Below are positions 16,494-24,919 of a stretch of 64,000 nucleotides of DNA, one piece after another. The position numbers and the translations under genes were made by a program. The DNA is taken from the NCBI GenBank assembly GCA_900538465.1, contig UPXV01000008.1, positions 1 through 64,000 of the forward strand, in the 5' to 3' direction. The notes under the pieces are model-generated. The model was not told where the DNA came from. It did no database searches and saw nothing but the letters and a program-made list of their open reading frames with translations. Origin of the DNA: an uncultured Erysipelotrichaceae bacterium. Lineage in GTDB: Bacteria; Bacillota_I; Bacilli_A; Erysipelotrichales; Coprobacillaceae. Each line of letters opens with the position of its first letter. Positions within the stretch are counted from its first letter, which is position 1.

Positions 16494-18194
16494 ATGTGGA
16501 TGAAATATATAAAACCTTATCGTTTTCAAGCAATAACAGGCTTTATTTTTAAAATGATAGAAGCGTTTTTTGAATTAATTGTTCCATTAGTGGTTGCTGA
16601 TATTATTGATAATGGAATTGCCAATAAGAATCAGCAATATATTTTAAAAATGGGAGTTGTTCTTTTTTTATTAGCCTTGATTGGATATAGTTGTGCTTTG
16701 GTTTGTCAATATTTTGCATCAAAGACATCACAAGGTTTTGGAACTTATTTAAGAAATGATATGTTTAAAGCCATTAATCGTTATGATTATGAGGAATTGG
16801 ATGAAATTGGAACACCATCATTGATTACACGTATGACAAATGATGTCAATCAATTACAGGTTGCGGTTGCAATGGCTATTCGTTTGGTTTCGCGTTCTCC
16901 TTTTTTAATCATGGGTTCTTTAATTATGGCTTTTCGAATTAATGTTGAGATGGCTTTGATCTTTTTGTTAACATCACCATTATTAGCTTTAGCCATCTAT
17001 TTGGTTATGTCTCATTCATTACCCCTTTATGTTCGTATTCAAAAACAACTTGATAAAGTTTCATTGGTTTGTCGTGAAAATTTATCAGGGATTAGAGTTA
17101 TCCGTGCTTTTTCAAAACAATATCAAGAAAAGAACCGTTTTGATGAAGCAACACAAAGACAAAAAGATATGCAGATTAAAGTTGGAAAATTATCTGCTTT
17201 ATTAAATCCTTGTACAAGTATAATTGTCAATTGTGCTATTCTTTGTATTCTTTATGTTGGAGGATTAAAAGTCAATGTTGGAACACTAACGCAAGGAGAA
17301 GTAATAGCGTTAATTAATTATATGAATCAAATTCTATTATCAATGTTTGTTTTTGCAAATGTGATTGTGATCTTCAATAAAGCCAGTGCAAGCTATAAAC
17401 GTGTTCAAGAAGTTTTGGCTATTCAACCACATATTCATGATGGTCAACAAAATTATAGTGATGATAGTGCTCCAATCGTCGAATTTCAAGATGTTTCTTT
17501 TGCTTATCAAAATGCTGATGCTTTAAAGAATATTTCTTTTCAAGTGAAAAAAGGGGAAACAATAGGGATTATTGGAGGAACTGGTTCAGGAAAATCAACA
17601 TTGGTCAATTTAATTCCACGCTTTTATGAAGCAACATCAGGGAAGATTCTTATAAAGGGTTATCCGGTAGATAATTATTCATTTTCATTTTTAAGAAAGA
17701 TGATTGGAATTGTTCCTCAACAAGCGGTTTTATTTAGTGGCAGTATCAAAGATAACTTAAAATGGGGTCGAAAAGACGCTACTGATATGGAAATGAGAGA
17801 AGCATTGTCACTTGCTCAGGCGGACTTTGTAGAAGAGTTAGAACAAGGATTGGATACATATATTCATCAAGGGGGTAAGAATCTCTCTGGGGGACAAAGA
17901 CAACGTTTAACGATTGCAAGAGCATTGGTGAAAAAACCAGAAATCTTAATTCTTGATGATAGTGCCAGTGCTTTAGATTTTGCGACTGATGCTGCTTTAA
18001 GAAAGTCATTGAAGTCTATCCAACAAACAACTTTTATTGTTTCTCAAAGAGTGAGTAGTTTAATGCATGCCAATCAGATTATTGTTTTAAGTCATGGGGA
18101 AATGGTTGGTTTAGGAAGTCATGAAGAATTGATGAAAAATTGTGAAGTTTATCGTGAAATTGCAACATCACAATTATCAGGGGAGGTGGCATAA
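16494..18194 (+). CDS. ABC exporter half-transporter with degenerate ATP site
   Basis: A 566-residue type IV exporter half: six membrane segments (about 15-300), then an ATPase domain. Walker A is GGTGSGKST and the signature is canonical LSGGQRQ. The catalytic Glu after Walker B is replaced (ILILDDSASALD), and the switch His is a Gln (FIVSQRVSS). This is the pattern of the impaired-site subunit in heterodimeric exporters such as BmrCD and TM287/288. It must pair with the next gene. AAGAGGTG lies 6 bases before the ATG at 16494; the GTG at 16485 lies within that site. The substrate is probably a drug, lipid or peptide, and cannot be told. Confidence 0.93.
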   Translation: MWMKYIKPYRFQAITGFIFKMIEAFFELIVPLVVADIIDNGIANKNQQYILKMGVVLFLLALIGYSCALVCQYFASKTSQGFGTYLRNDMFKAINRYDYEELDEIGTPSLITRMTNDVNQLQVAVAMAIRLVSRSPFLIMGSLIMAFRINVEMALIFLLTSPLLALAIYLVMSHSLPLYVRIQKQLDKVSLVCRENLSGIRVIRAFSKQYQEKNRFDEATQRQKDMQIKVGKLSALLNPCTSIIVNCAILCILYVGGLKVNVGTLTQGEVIALINYMNQILLSMFVFANVIVIFNKASASYKRVQEVLAIQPHIHDGQQNYSDDSAPIVEFQDVSFAYQNADALKNISFQVKKGETIGIIGGTGSGKSTLVNLIPRFYEATSGKILIKGYPVDNYSFSFLRKMIGIVPQQAVLFSGSIKDNLKWGRKDATDMEMREALSLAQADFVEELEQGLDTYIHQGGKNLSGGQRQRLTIARALVKKPEILILDDSASALDFATDAALRKSLKSIQQTTFIVSQRVSSLMHANQIIVLSHGEMVGLGSHEELMKNCEVYREIATSQLSGEVA

Positions 18195-19942
18195 TGGATA
18201 TAAAGACAATCAAAAGACTTATTTCATTTTGTCGTCCTTATATGAAGTATTTATATATGGCATTGCTTTTTTCAGCGGGACAGATTATTTTTACTTTATT
18301 GACACCAGTTTTAATTGGACAGGCAGTGGATCATATTATTGGTGTTGGTTTGGTTGAATTTGATTTGTTGTTAGAAAAAATGATTCTTATTGCTGTGTGT
18401 GTATGTATTGCAGAGGTTTTTGATTGGTTGGTTGTGAGAATGTCTAATACAATGACTTATTCTATTACTAAAGATTTAAGAACACAGTTGTTTGCAAAAT
18501 ATACAACTTTACCTTTATGTTATATTGATGGTCATTCTCATGGTGATTTATTGAGTCGTATGATTAATGATATTGATTTAATTGGAGACGGATTGTTACA
18601 AGGTTTTACACATCTTTTTAGTGGTATAGCAACGATTATTGGAACAATTTGTTTTATGTTGTATATTAATATTCCAGTTGCTTTGATTGTTATTGTTTTA
18701 ACGCCTTTATCTTTGGTTGTAGCGACTTTTATTGCCAATCGTACATATAAGTATTTTCAAGAACAATTGTCTTTACGTGGTGAGTTGAGTGGCTATGTTG
18801 AAGAAATGGTTGGAAATCAAAAAGTTGTTAAGGCTTTTGGATATGAAAAAGAAAATGAAGAACGATTTATGGAAATCAATCAAAGAGTCTATGTAAGTGG
18901 TGTAAAATCACAATTTTTAGGAGCATTAGCAAATCCTAGTACACGTGTTGTGAATAATATTGTTTATGCGAGTGTTTGTATTGCTGGTTCATTATTTGTT
19001 GTATCTGGAAAGATGAGTGTTGGGGCATTATCAAGCTTTTTAAGTTATGCTAATCAATATACAAAACCATTTAATGAAATTTCTAATGTTTTTACAGAAT
19101 TGCAGACAGCTTTTGCAAGTGCAAATCGTGTTTTTCAATTGTTAGATACAAAGAGTGAAGATGTTATTGAAAATCCAAAACAGTTAGAAAATGTAAAAGG
19201 ACATATTCAAATTCAAAATCTTTCATTTTCATATGAAGACGATCAAAAATTAATTGAAGATTTAAATGTTGAAGCAAAGCCAGGACAAACGATTGCAATT
19301 GTAGGACCAACAGGTTGTGGAAAAACAACTTTAATTAATCTATTAATGAGATTTTATGAACCTAAAGCTGGAAAGATTCTGATTGATGGAGTCAATACTC
19401 AAGACATGCAAAGAGAATATTTACGTAGTCTTTATGGAATGGTTTTACAGGATTCATGGTTGTTTGCTGGAACAATCAAAGAAAATATTGCTTATGGTCG
19501 TGATGCTAGTGATGAAGAAATTATGGAAGCAGCCAAGAGTGCACATGCGCATAAATTTATTATGCAACTTAAAGATGGTTATGAGACTTTTGTCAGTGAA
19601 GAAGGTGGAAATCTTTCTCAAGGACAAAAACAATTGTTATGTATTGCACGTATTATGTTGATGAAACCACCAATGTTGATTTTAGATGAAGCAACGTCTT
19701 CTATTGATACCCGTACAGAAAAACAAATTCAGGATGCTTTTGATAAGATGATGAAAGGAAGAACAACTTTTATTGTTGCTCATCGATTATCAACTATTCA
19801 AAAAGCAGATCAGATCCTTGTCATGAATCATGGACAAATTATTGAACAAGGTCGTCATGAAGAATTATTAAAACAAAACGGTTTTTATCATCATTTATAT
19901 TATAGTCAGTTTGATATTCAAGATGAAAAGGAAAGAAAATAG
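18194..19942 (+). CDS. ABC exporter half-transporter with intact ATP site
   Basis: A 582-residue partner of the preceding exporter half. Six membrane segments (about 15-310) precede an ATPase domain with GPTGCGKTT, Walker B with its catalytic Glu (MLILDEATSSID) and the switch His (FIVAHRLST). Its signature is the altered LSQGQKQ. In the heterodimer, the degenerate site uses the partner's Walker motifs with this LSQGQ, while the active site uses this protein's Walker motifs with the partner's LSGGQ. The sequence therefore predicts one hydrolytic and one non-hydrolytic site. GGGAGGTGG overlaps the end of the first gene. The pair is followed directly by a GNAT gene. Confidence 0.94.
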   Translation: MDIKTIKRLISFCRPYMKYLYMALLFSAGQIIFTLLTPVLIGQAVDHIIGVGLVEFDLLLEKMILIAVCVCIAEVFDWLVVRMSNTMTYSITKDLRTQLFAKYTTLPLCYIDGHSHGDLLSRMINDIDLIGDGLLQGFTHLFSGIATIIGTICFMLYINIPVALIVIVLTPLSLVVATFIANRTYKYFQEQLSLRGELSGYVEEMVGNQKVVKAFGYEKENEERFMEINQRVYVSGVKSQFLGALANPSTRVVNNIVYASVCIAGSLFVVSGKMSVGALSSFLSYANQYTKPFNEISNVFTELQTAFASANRVFQLLDTKSEDVIENPKQLENVKGHIQIQNLSFSYEDDQKLIEDLNVEAKPGQTIAIVGPTGCGKTTLINLLMRFYEPKAGKILIDGVNTQDMQREYLRSLYGMVLQDSWLFAGTIKENIAYGRDASDEEIMEAAKSAHAHKFIMQLKDGYETFVSEEGGNLSQGQKQLLCIARIMLMKPPMLILDEATSSIDTRTEKQIQDAFDKMMKGRTTFIVAHRLSTIQKADQILVMNHGQIIEQGRHEELLKQNGFYHHLYYSQFDIQDEKERK

Positions 19943-19943
19943 T

Positions 19944-20514
19944 ATGGAAAGATTAGAAACACAAAGACTTATTTTAAGGCCATTTTGTAAAGATGATGTC
20001 GCTGCCATTTATGATATCTTTAGTGATGTAGAAGTTAACCGCTTTTTACCTTGGTTTCCTTTGCAATCAAAAGAGGAAGCACAAAAGTTTCTTGAAGAAA
20101 GATATCTCAGTCAAGAGAGTGGTTATCAATATGCCATATGTTTAAAAAACAATCATGTTCCTATTGGATATATTCATGTAAGTGGGGGATGAGAGTCATG
20201 ATTTTGGCTATGGTTTAAAAAAAGAGTTTTGGCATCAAGGAATTGTTAGTGAAGCATGTCAGGTGGTTATTGAGGTATTAAAAAAGGATAACATTCCTTT
20301 TATAACTGCAACACATGATATTTTGAATCCTCATAGTGGAATGGTCATGAAAAAAATAGGGATGACATATCAATACACTTATCAAGAACATTGGATGCCA
20401 AAAGATATAGATGTGACATTTCGCATGTATCAGCTTAATTTTCAAAAGGATATCCCAGTCTATAAAAAATATTGGGATATGTATCCACATAGTATAGAAA
20501 AAAACAATCTGTAG
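19944..20514 (+). pseudogene. GNAT acetyltransferase (RimJ/RimL type) split by an extra G
   Basis: The first frame gives MERLETQRLILRPF...GYIHVSGG and stops at 20192. The next frame continues the same domain from about 20184 (SGDESHDFGYGLKKEFWHQGI...) to 20514. Removing one G from the run GGGGG at 20184-20188 restores a continuous RimJ/RimL-like N-acetyltransferase of about 189 residues, including the acetyl-CoA loop region GYGLKKEFWHQGI. It sits 1 base after the ABC exporter stop, so it would be cotranscribed with it. The break may be a true inactivating mutation or a homopolymer sequencing error. The family acetylates protein N-termini or small molecules. Confidence 0.82.
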
Positions 20515-20532
20515 GGGATACAGATTGTTTTA
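20501..20532. terminator. Bidirectional terminator after the exporter/GNAT operon
   Basis: AAAACAATCTGTA (20501-20513) pairs perfectly with TACAGATTGTTTT (20519-20531) around GGGGA. The arms give T runs on both strands. It also closes the minus-strand gene at 20530-21033. Confidence 0.85.
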
Positions 20533-21033
20533 CTTTGAAATAATTTTTCTAAGTTCTGTTTTATCAACAAAACGTGTTGAGAAACTGTAATCTTTTTGTG
20601 CATAAACAAATGACATTTTGTTGTTATAAGTAAAATTGACTTTTTTCAGTTTTCTGTAATCAATCATCATTCTTCCAACCATCATATTCTTTCTTCCTAC
20701 CATGACTAAGTTGGAAGCAAAGAAAGCAAATACCACAGCAACAAATGCAGCAATATTTAAACCATTACGATAGACATTCATACTGTCATTTAAAAGGCCA
20801 TAAACCATAGCGATAATCCCACCGACAAATCCAACAACATAAATAAGTGTTAAAACTGAATAAAATATTTTTCCAGTTGTATTGAAACAAAATCTAAGAG
20901 AATGATCTAATTTCTTGCAACGGAAAATTGTAACAACAATATTAGCGATTGTATAAGAGAACCACAGAATAATGATTAAAAGTAGAAATGAAAATACAGA
21001 TAAAATAACTTCTGACATACTGACACTAGACAT
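20530..21033 (-). CDS. Membrane protein of unknown function
   Basis: A 167-residue protein with hydrophobic segments at about 8-32, 52-80 and 90-112, and a basic C-terminal domain of about 50 residues (RKLKKVNFTYNNKMSFVYAQKDYSFSTR) that could be a small cytoplasmic beta domain. I do not recognise the family. GAAAGGAAG lies 8 bases before the ATG. It is a single-gene unit on the minus strand between the exporter operon and the thioesterase, sharing a terminator with the former. Nothing in the context points to a role. Confidence 0.7.
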   Translation of the reverse strand: MSSVSMSEVILSVFSFLLLIIILWFSYTIANIVVTIFRCKKLDHSLRFCFNTTGKIFYSVLTLIYVVGFVGGIIAMVYGLLNDSMNVYRNGLNIAAFVAVVFAFFASNLVMVGRKNMMVGRMMIDYRKLKKVNFTYNNKMSFVYAQKDYSFSTRFVDKTELRKIISK

Positions 21034-21148
21034 ATACTAAACTTCCTTTCATATGTCTCTATTATACATAGAATTTGTAACCAACGCAAAGAAAATATGT
21101 GAAAACTTGTAGAATTTGTTATATAATACAAATCGAGGATGTGAAAAT

Positions 21149-21883
21149 ATGAAAGATTTAGTAACTTATGAAAAAAGACAGGTAGAAATATGTGAAGTTG
21201 ATTATATGGGACAGTACCATATTCATCATCTTTTTAATCGTTTTGCTGAAATAGCAACTATAAATGCCAAAATGATTGGCTTGTGGAATGAGAAAATGAT
21301 GGAAAACTATGGATGGGTTGTTGCAAAACAATCTTTACATTTGGATGAACCTATTTATTATAAAGATGTTATTGAATTATCAACAATTGTTAATAATGGT
21401 TCATTTGTTTCCTTTCCAAGATATTATTTTATTAAAAAGGGTGATCATCAAATTGGTTATTGTTCATCTGTATGGACATTAATTGATATTCATAAACGTC
21501 GTATTGTTTCACCTAAAAGAATTGGATTAGATGTTTTAAAAGTTGATCATGATATTTATTTAGAAGAACCCCAAAATATTGATGTGAATTTAGAAATGAA
21601 TTATATGACAACAAGAAAGGTTTTGTATAGTGATGTTGATACTAATCAACATATGAACAATACCAGATATATTCAATGGGCCTTAGATGTTATTGATTAT
21701 GATATTCATAAAAATTATTTTATGAGTGATATAACAATTCAATATAAAAAAGAAATCCGTCCTTTAGAAGATGTAGAAATTTATTTAGGACAACAACAAC
21801 AACGTTTTGTGATTGAAGGAAAAAATCATGAAGGACAAGTTTATTTTGTTATTGAAATTGAATTTCAAAAAAGAAAAATGTAA
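21149..21883 (+). CDS. Acyl-ACP thioesterase
   Basis: A 244-residue double hot-dog protein of the plant FatA/FatB-like bacterial family. The first hot-dog includes VDYMGQYHIHHLFNRFAEIA, and the second has the catalytic-type signature SDVDTNQHMNNTRYIQW (Asn and His in the D-x-N-x-H-x-N-N pattern). The family releases fatty acids from acyl carrier protein. In anaerobic gut Firmicutes it is thought to set free fatty acid release or membrane fatty acid length. The ATG at 21149 follows GAGGATG. An in-frame TTG-type start at 21116 lies in the promoter region, which has TATAAT at 21122-21127, and is rejected. Confidence 0.9.
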   Translation: MKDLVTYEKRQVEICEVDYMGQYHIHHLFNRFAEIATINAKMIGLWNEKMMENYGWVVAKQSLHLDEPIYYKDVIELSTIVNNGSFVSFPRYYFIKKGDHQIGYCSSVWTLIDIHKRRIVSPKRIGLDVLKVDHDIYLEEPQNIDVNLEMNYMTTRKVLYSDVDTNQHMNNTRYIQWALDVIDYDIHKNYFMSDITIQYKKEIRPLEDVEIYLGQQQQRFVIEGKNHEGQVYFVIEIEFQKRKM

Positions 21884-21901
21884 TGGTTTTCTTTTCATAA
21901 T

Positions 21902-22018
21902 TTGAAAAATATTGTCAAAAAATTATGCTATTATGTATTCGTCCCAAATATCTATAATAGTATTCGTTTTCCCGTAACAGAATACAGATATGGAAATACT
22001 ACCGTATGGTAGTTTTTT
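21902..22018 (+). ncRNA. Structured leader with terminator and competing antiterminator pairing, upstream of fic
   Basis: A promoter-like pair TTGAAA (21902-21907) and TATGCT (21924-21929) has a 16-bp spacer. It is followed by nested pairings ATATCT/AGATAT (21948-21953 with 21986-21991) and GTATTC/GAATAC (21960-21965 with 21980-21985), then a terminator hairpin ACTACC-GTAT-GGTAGT with a T run (21998-22018). TAGTATT (21958-21964) can instead pair with AATACTA (21995-22001), which would open the terminator. The sequence GTATTCG occurs twice (21935, 21960). This is the architecture of an attenuator or riboswitch, but I match no known class. It could also simply terminate the thioesterase gene. 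Confidence 0.4.
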
Positions 22019-22084
22019 CTTTTATGGGGATACTTAATAGTTAAAAATATATAATCATATAGATATGTATTATAAAAAGAATGA

Positions 22085-22121
22085 AACATATGAAAAAAAT
22101 GATTGAATATTTTCATATGTT
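22085..22121. promoter_or_regulatory. Perfect 12-bp inverted repeat before fic
   Basis: AACATATGAAAA (22085-22096) and TTTTCATATGTT (22110-22121) are exact inverted arms 13 bases apart. They end 17 bases before the fic ribosome binding site. It may be an operator or an mRNA hairpin. The Fic protein's own C-terminal winged helix is a possible binder. Confidence 0.6.
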
Positions 22122-22152
22122 GTGTTAAAAATATAGAAAAGGAGATGATTAT

Positions 22153-23358
22153 ATGCAATATGTTTCTTTAAAAAAATATTTTCATATTGATGAAAATAAA
22201 TGTAATGAGCTTTATAAAAAACGTTTGGAAAGTGAATCTTGCAGAAGATTAGCAATTAAGATTAATCATTTAGAATGTTTCTATGTTGTTACTGAGGAAA
22301 TGTTGAATTTAATGACAGATATCTATTCTATAAATACATGGTTAGAAAAGATCTTAGGTTCAGAAAGCTTACCAAGTATGGCTCAATATTATTTGATTAT
22401 AAAGTCTTTAATTGAAGAAATTAAAAGTTCAAATAAGATGGAAGGAATATATAGTACAAGAAAAGAAATTGAAGAAATGATTCATATTGCTCCTCCTAAA
22501 AAATATAAGCGTTTTTATGGAATGGTTAATAAATATTCTAAGTTAATTAATGAAGAATTTGATGGGATAGAATCTTGTTTAGATATAAGGGAACTTTATA
22601 ATGAGATTTTATTAGGTGATGTTATTAATGAAAATAAAAAAGATGCACCTGATGGAATCATTTTTAGAAAAGAGAGTGTATCAATAGATTCAGGAACAAG
22701 AATTATTCATAAAGGAATTGAAGGAGAAAGTCATATTATTGAAATGATGGATAAGTCTCTTAAAATCTTAAATGATGAAAGCATTGCTTTATTAATAAGG
22801 GTTGCTATTTTTCATTATTTGTTTGAATATATTCATCCTTTTTATAATGGTAATGGACGTATGGGAAGATTTCTTGCGAGTGGTTATCTTTCTAAAGAAT
22901 TTAATATTTTGTGTGCTTTGCAACTTTCTATTGCATGTAGTCATGATAGTAAGAAATATTATGATGCCTTTGAACTTACAAATGATGTAAGAAACAAGTC
23001 TGATTTAACGGTCTTTATCATTCGTTTTTTAGAGATATATCTTTCAGGTTTAAAAGAGTTGAAAGAGAGTATTGAATATACAATGGATATCTATGTGTCT
23101 TTAAAAGAAAAAATGAATCATTTTATAGATGATAAATATAAAGATTTTATGGAGTTTTTATTGGAAGTGACATTGTTTGGGCCTAATGGGGGAATTTCAA
23201 TGGCTGAACTTGTTCAAATAACTTCAAAAACACAACAGACGTTAAGAAGTCATATAAAAGCAATAAATAAAGATTATCATTTTATTGATGTTGAAAGTTC
23301 TCATAAACCCTATATGTATAAAATTGATATTGATGCCATTTCATCATTAAAAAAATAA
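22153..23358 (+). CDS. fic: Fic family protein (class II, self-inhibited)
   Basis: A 401-residue Fic protein. The catalytic motif HPFYNGNGRMGR starts at His228 and fits HxFx(D/N)GNGRxxR, so AMP transfer (or its removal) to a target hydroxyl is expected. The segment SSNKMEG at residues 92-98 is the inhibitory helix motif (S/T)xxxE(G/N), with Glu97 upstream of the Fic core, which defines a class II self-inhibited enzyme. The C-terminal 80 residues look like a winged helix (SMAELVQITSKTQQTLRSHI). The ATG at 22153 follows AAAGGAG. It is preceded by a structured leader and an inverted repeat. No terminator separates it from the next gene. The target is unknown. Confidence 0.93.
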   Translation: MQYVSLKKYFHIDENKCNELYKKRLESESCRRLAIKINHLECFYVVTEEMLNLMTDIYSINTWLEKILGSESLPSMAQYYLIIKSLIEEIKSSNKMEGIYSTRKEIEEMIHIAPPKKYKRFYGMVNKYSKLINEEFDGIESCLDIRELYNEILLGDVINENKKDAPDGIIFRKESVSIDSGTRIIHKGIEGESHIIEMMDKSLKILNDESIALLIRVAIFHYLFEYIHPFYNGNGRMGRFLASGYLSKEFNILCALQLSIACSHDSKKYYDAFELTNDVRNKSDLTVFIIRFLEIYLSGLKELKESIEYTMDIYVSLKEKMNHFIDDKYKDFMEFLLEVTLFGPNGGISMAELVQITSKTQQTLRSHIKAINKDYHFIDVESSHKPYMYKIDIDAISSLKK

Positions 23359-23436
23359 TATCATATTTGTAGTTTGAAAATAACTATATGAGTTTATCCC
23401 TTAACAATATTATCAATGAAAAATAGGAGGCTAAAT

Positions 23437-24024
23437 ATGAAAGAACTACAAATGCCTATAATCTATGATCAACAACAAAGAATAGGATATGGTGGAAATC
23501 AAGATTGGTTTGAAGATAATTGGGCACAAATGGCAGGATGTGCAAGTGTTTTGGCAAGCAATCTTTATGCTTATTACCATCAACAAGCTTGTTATAAGAA
23601 ACCAGATTTTTTAAAAATCATGGAAGAGATGTTTACCTTAATGACACCAGGAAGAATGGGATATCCATTCTTATATAAATTTGCAAGAACTTTTCAAAAG
23701 AAAATGGTTGAAGAAAATATTTATTTAAAGCCAATCTATCAAAAGAAATCAAAAAATTATAAACAGGCTTTATCTTTTGTATTAAAGAGTATTGATGAAG
23801 GAGATCCAGTAGGAATGTTGATTCTTCATCATCGTGCCAAAGAATTAGAAGATGATAATTGGCATTGGATATGTATTAGTGGTTATAAAAAAAGTGAATC
23901 TCATTATTGTATTATTTTTTCGGATTGTGGGAAACGCAGAGAAATTGATTCACGTATTTTGTTTGATATGCATCATCAAAATGTCTTTAAAATGGTACGT
24001 ATGCAAAAAGATCCTACAAAGTAG
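23437..24024 (+). CDS. Papain-like cysteine peptidase-fold protein, next to fic
   Basis: A 195-residue protein not recognised as a named family. GCASVLASNLYAYY places a Cys (Cys35) at the start of a helix, and DDNWHWICISGYK gives a His (His143) at the start of a strand, followed by an Asp in FSDCG. This is the Cys-His-Asp order of C39/papain-like peptidases and transglutaminase-like folds. No signal peptide or membrane segment is seen, so it acts inside the cell. AGGAGG lies 6 bases before the ATG at 23437; the in-frame start at 23416 lies upstream of that site. With only 78 bases and no terminator after fic, cotranscription is likely. Activity is inferred from residue pattern only. Confidence 0.65.
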   Translation: MKELQMPIIYDQQQRIGYGGNQDWFEDNWAQMAGCASVLASNLYAYYHQQACYKKPDFLKIMEEMFTLMTPGRMGYPFLYKFARTFQKKMVEENIYLKPIYQKKSKNYKQALSFVLKSIDEGDPVGMLILHHRAKELEDDNWHWICISGYKKSESHYCIIFSDCGKRREIDSRILFDMHHQNVFKMVRMQKDPTK

Positions 24025-24028
24025 GATC
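24010..24028. terminator. Shared terminator overlapping both convergent stop codons
   Basis: GATCCTAC (24010-24017) pairs with GTAGGATC (24021-24028). The stop codons of the gene ending at 24024 and of the minus-strand gene ending at 24014 both lie inside the hairpin. A T run (TTTTTGC) follows only on the minus strand, so it chiefly terminates the RluA/RlmA unit. Confidence 0.75.
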
Positions 24029-24919
24029 AATAGAATGAATGATTTGTTTCATTTGATAAGGGGGATGACCAGTTATGGTCATCTTTTCTTGTGTAATGGG
24101 ATGAACAAATTCTAATTTATAAGCATGTAAAGCTTGATGATCAATAAGTGAAGAAGGATGATGATAAAGTTTATCACCAAGAATAGGTAGGCCAATAGAT
24201 GAAAGATGAACACGGATTTGATGTTTTCTTCCTGTATCCAATTGACATTTTAAAAGTGAAAGATTCTTTTTGTTGGCAAGACATTGATAATGTGTACATG
24301 CGCTTTTTCCATTTTTAGAAATAATCATGCGTTGATGATGATGGCGATCACGTCCAATAGGTTTATCAATATGATGGATGTGGTGATCCGTAACTTTTCC
24401 TTCAACAATGGCTAAATAGTGTCTTTGAATGGCTTTTATAGACAATTGATAATCAAGTAAGGGTTGAATAAAAGCACACTTACAAAACATAACCAATCCT
24501 GTTGTTTCTAAGTCAAGACGATGAATAAAACGAACTGGAAGATCATAACCACATTGATGATAATAACCACTTACCATATTGGAAAGAGAGTGAGTATGTT
24601 CTTTTGAATCAGGAAAAACATTGAGAAATGCAGGTTTATTAACAACCAGTATAAATTCATCTTCATAAACAATATCTATAGGTTGATAGTTGGGTGGATA
24701 CATACCATCATCTTGTTGGAAAGCTTTTATTGTAAGCTGATCCCCTTTAATTAAAATTGTGGAAGGAGAAACAAATCTTTTATTGACAGTATAATCTTTG
24801 TTTTGTTTAAGTAAGTGAATTGTTTTTTTAGATAAATGAAAAGATTGAAAGAGGTCTTCTATTGAAATAGGTGAATTGATTGTTAAAGTTAAATAAGGGT
24901 AATGAACTTGATATTTCAT
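24014..24919 (-). CDS. RluA-family pseudouridine synthase
   Basis: A 301-residue enzyme. It has an S4-like N-terminal part (SKKTIHLLKQNKDYTVNKRFV) and the RluA catalytic signature RFIHRLDLETTGLVMF with the essential Asp, then CQLDTGRKHQIRVHLSSIG and PILGDKLY near the C-terminus. The family isomerises uridines in 23S rRNA or tRNA to pseudouridine; which site cannot be read from sequence. Its start overlaps the stop of the upstream RlmA-like methyltransferase by four bases (ATGA), so two RNA modification enzymes are coupled in one minus-strand unit. Confidence 0.92.
   Translation of the reverse strand: MKYQVHYPYLTLTINSPISIEDLFQSFHLSKKTIHLLKQNKDYTVNKRFVSPSTILIKGDQLTIKAFQQDDGMYPPNYQPIDIVYEDEFILVVNKPAFLNVFPDSKEHTHSLSNMVSGYYHQCGYDLPVRFIHRLDLETTGLVMFCKCAFIQPLLDYQLSIKAIQRHYLAIVEGKVTDHHIHHIDKPIGRDRHHHQRMIISKNGKSACTHYQCLANKKNLSLLKCQLDTGRKHQIRVHLSSIGLPILGDKLYHHPSSLIDHQALHAYKLEFVHPITQEKMTITGHPPYQMKQIIHSIDPTL

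Noticed and set aside
19911..20192. First GNAT frame with an upstream start at 19911 as a separate small gene
   Set aside because: The upstream start lies inside the ABC exporter gene, and the protein stops in mid-domain. The downstream frame completes it, so it is one broken gene from 19944.
21935..22018. The fic leader as a purine or preQ1 riboswitch
   Set aside because: The conserved loop and junction bases of those classes are not present, so only an unassigned structured leader is claimed.
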